Shown: positions 5,017 through 6,990 of the stretch, in pieces
How positions within the stretch are numbered: the first letter of the stretch is position 1
How the letters are laid out: each line of letters opens with the position of its first letter
Assembly (NCBI GenBank): GCA_900769345.1
Contig: CAAGGJ010000156.1
Coordinates: 1 to 6,990, forward strand
Source: Bacteroidales bacterium
Lineage (GTDB): Bacteria > Bacteroidota > Bacteroidia > Bacteroidales > Muribaculaceae
DNA length: 6,990 bases
Reading direction: 5' to 3'
Translations under genes and position numbers: made by a program
The notes under the pieces: model-generated
What the model saw: the letters and a program-made list of their open reading frames with translations, nothing else
Told to the model about the DNA's origin: nothing
The model's database searches: none

Positions 5017-6990
5017 TTAAAGACGTTTCATTTCGGCTTCTGCTGCCGACGAACCTTTATATTTGCTTTTACGAGGCTGAAAATTGTAGATTATGTTCAG
5101 GGCTACACCTCTATGGTCAATACTCTGTTGTTTATCGACGAAAACGCCATAAGTGTTCATAGTCCAGTCGTTGTTGGCTGTGTTGAAAATGTCAGTTGCA
5201 GACAGTTTAAGAGTGAGAGATTTATTCAGGAATGACTTGCCCACTGATGCATCCATAGTGAACCATGAACTACCGAAGCGGTTAGTGTGAATATCGCCTT
5301 GTGATCTTCCGCTGATATTAGCAGTAATAGACCACCCATGTGGCAGAGAGAAAGTATTGTCAAAATAGTACGAGTATAAAGGCTTATTGTATCTGTTATT
5401 ATCAATGGTGAGCCACTGCCGTTGCACCCCCGCTGTAACATTCGGAGTCCAAAAACGTATAGGCTGGCTCCACACAAGATACAGACTTAACGCCGAAACG
5501 TCGATATTCACAGGATGCATTAGTAATTGCAGATTGTCGGCGGGATATACCTGCTTAACAAATGCGTATGTGTCAAGAGAGCGAAGAACGTCAGCTTGGA
5601 TTATGAAGCCTTTCCACATACCGAACAACTGGATATCATGCAGTCTCTCATCATGCAGTCCGGGATTACCACCTTCAATCTCATGTTGACCGGTGTAATT
5701 GAGAGAACCCGTGAGCTGCGAGTAAGGAGGCTTGACAGTAGCCATTTTATAACTGATACTTATCTGCGATTCTTCGTTGAAAGAATAACCGAGAGAAAGG
5801 TCGGGGGTAAGGGTGTGGTCGCGGCGGCTGATGTCATCGTCGCGCTTGCCGTTGACTTTGAAGTCATAATTGACATATTCGTATCTCGCACCGGCAGACA
5901 GGGAAAACTTACCAAACATACGCGACCATGACGCATATAGAGCGGTAGAAGTCTGTCGAGCGTCAGTTAAAGAGGATGGTATATATTCGCTTACATCGGT
6001 ATTCAGCATACGATAATCAAGAGAGGTATGTGTGTAACTGTCTTGTGTTCCAACAGTAAATTCTCCATTCCAAAGTGGAAAATTCAGATATAACTTACAA
6101 GCCCAAAGAGTTGAAGTCCGTTTATCGGTGGAGTTTACGGCAGGTGTAGTAGATGAGGGATAAGTTGTAGCCACATCATTCGCATCGCATGCACTACGGA
6201 AATCGCCGTCTAAATGAAGAAGATATTTGTCGGCAAAGGTATTTTCATAATAGAGTGAAGCGAGGTGGCTGTGTGCTCTTATACGCTTGTCAATATCGCG
6301 AGCGATAGCCGGGTTATTATCAAGCCATTCCGAGCCGGAGTTAGATAAATCGGCACGCTCAGGATTGTAACGGTAATATGCACCAAACGATTGTGCTCCG
6401 TGAGAATAATTAAAGCCGCCCTTTACTACACCTGTTGTCGTCGGGAAAGAATTGAAATGGCTACTACCTATAACAGTTTCTTTTCCCTCATAGACAAGAG
6501 AATTAGTTGTAGTTCCTTTATTTACTGAATTATTGCGGTTTATCGTACCGTTTAAGAAAAACTCCCAATCGCCGGTGCGATAACTCAAAGCAAGATAATC
6601 CATAACAGACCATTTGCGGCGGCGTTGAAGTTGAAACTTATCTGTCAAAGACAGCCCTTGAACGAAATTACGGCGCGTGGTGATTTTAAGAACCGCGCCT
6701 GTTGTGCTTTCGTAAGCAGCACCGGGAGCCATCAGCAGTTCCACTTTTTTCAAGTTGGAGGACAGCAACTGTTGTAACTCCATCTCGTCACGCATTGGTC
6801 GTCCATCTATATATATTTCAATATTACTTTTACCAATAACGCTGACTACATTGTCAGTAACCTTAATCATCGGTAATTGAGCGAGCACATCGAGAGCGGT
6901 GCCAAGGTTAGCAAGGTTAGTGCCTGGAATAGTTGATATGAGAGTTGAACCGACTAATTTTGTTGCCGGTTGTTTAGCGGTAACTATAAC
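5017..6990 (-). CDS. Outer-membrane beta-barrel (TonB-receptor-like) protein, 5' end missing
   Basis: The frame stays open to the right edge, so only the last 657 residues are visible; start, signal peptide and any N-terminal CarboxypepD_reg or STN domain lie outside. A GTG at 6888 is an internal valine, not the start. Visible residues 1-107 are plug-like: ALDVLAQLP, then IYIDGRP (59-65), KKVELLMAPGAAYE, and AVLKITTRR. These match the Bacteroidetes outer-membrane barrel family related to TonB-dependent receptors. The remainder is aromatic-rich barrel with alternating strands, ending in a soluble tail SKYKGSSAAEAEMKRL, a type of tail I recall in this family. It stands one gene upstream of the sigma factor on the same strand, but a terminator-like hairpin and a separate promoter lie between. 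It could be a target of that sigma factor or an unrelated paralogue. No SusD-like gene follows it, so the substrate cannot be inferred. Confidence 0.85.
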   Translation of the reverse strand, partial: VIVTAKQPATKLVGSTLISTIPGTNLANLGTALDVLAQLPMIKVTDNVVSVIGKSNIEIYIDGRPMRDEMELQQLLSSNLKKVELLMAPGAAYESTTGAVLKITTRRNFVQGLSLTDKFQLQRRRKWSVMDYLALSYRTGDWEFFLNGTINRNNSVNKGTTTNSLVYEGKETVIGSSHFNSFPTTTGVVKGGFNYSHGAQSFGAYYRYNPERADLSNSGSEWLDNNPAIARDIDKRIRAHSHLASLYYENTFADKYLLHLDGDFRSACDANDVATTYPSSTTPAVNSTDKRTSTLWACKLYLNFPLWNGEFTVGTQDSYTHTSLDYRMLNTDVSEYIPSSLTDARQTSTALYASWSRMFGKFSLSAGARYEYVNYDFKVNGKRDDDISRRDHTLTPDLSLGYSFNEESQISISYKMATVKPPYSQLTGSLNYTGQHEIEGGNPGLHDERLHDIQLFGMWKGFIIQADVLRSLDTYAFVKQVYPADNLQLLMHPVNIDVSALSLYLVWSQPIRFWTPNVTAGVQRQWLTIDNNRYNKPLYSYYFDNTFSLPHGWSITANISGRSQGDIHTNRFGSSWFTMDASVGKSFLNKSLTLKLSATDIFNTANNDWTMNTYGVFVDKQQSIDHRGVALNIIYNFQPRKSKYKGSSAAEAEMKRL

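Noticed and set aside
6886..6888. GTG as the start codon of the upstream barrel
   Set aside because: The same frame is open for 34 codons to the window edge and encodes typical plug sequence, so the gene is truncated by the window rather than starting here.

Overview
The window looks like a piece of a Bacteroidales genome (Bacteroides/Muribaculaceae-like). The evidence is the protein families (ECF sigma factor, DUF4974-type anti-sigma factor, large CarboxypepD_reg/plug/beta-barrel outer-membrane proteins), start codons without Shine-Dalgarno sequences in A/T-rich contexts, and TAnnTTTG promoter elements. No species can be named. Every supported gene is on the minus strand, so transcription runs from high to low coordinates.

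Layout in transcription order. (1) 6990-5017: an outer-membrane beta-barrel receptor-like protein whose 5' end lies outside the window. (2) 5016-4401: a 616-base gene-free stretch. It holds a 3' element with a terminator-like hairpin, an unexplained stretch of about 215 bases, a TAATTTTG promoter with a perfect palindrome beside it, and a candidate ECF-type promoter just before the next gene. (3) 4400-722: a three-gene operon of ECF sigma factor, one-pass anti-sigma factor and an outer-membrane barrel with an N-terminal STN signalling domain. Both gene junctions are 4-base ATGA overlaps, which also fix the start codons. (4) 721-559: a 3' element related to the one after the first barrel, then a strong intrinsic terminator. 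(5) 558-235: a gene-free stretch with a 32-base imperfect palindrome. (6) 234-1: a TAAGTTTG promoter element, a structured leader of about 200 bases, and the first six codons of a gene that runs off the left edge.

The central operon has the logic of FecI-FecR-FecA cell-surface signalling, or of the PUL-linked ECF/anti-sigma systems of Bacteroidetes. Binding at the outer-membrane barrel would be passed by its periplasmic STN domain to the periplasmic DUF4974 domain of the anti-sigma factor, releasing the sigma factor. No SusD-like partner, glycoside hydrolase or transporter is present, so the signal is unknown. The upstream barrel may be a sigma target or simply a paralogous neighbour. The points most worth checking are the compact anti-sigma factor without a FecR middle domain, the base-composition break inside the signalling barrel gene exactly at a domain boundary, the related 3' elements after both barrel genes, and the structured leader at the left edge.
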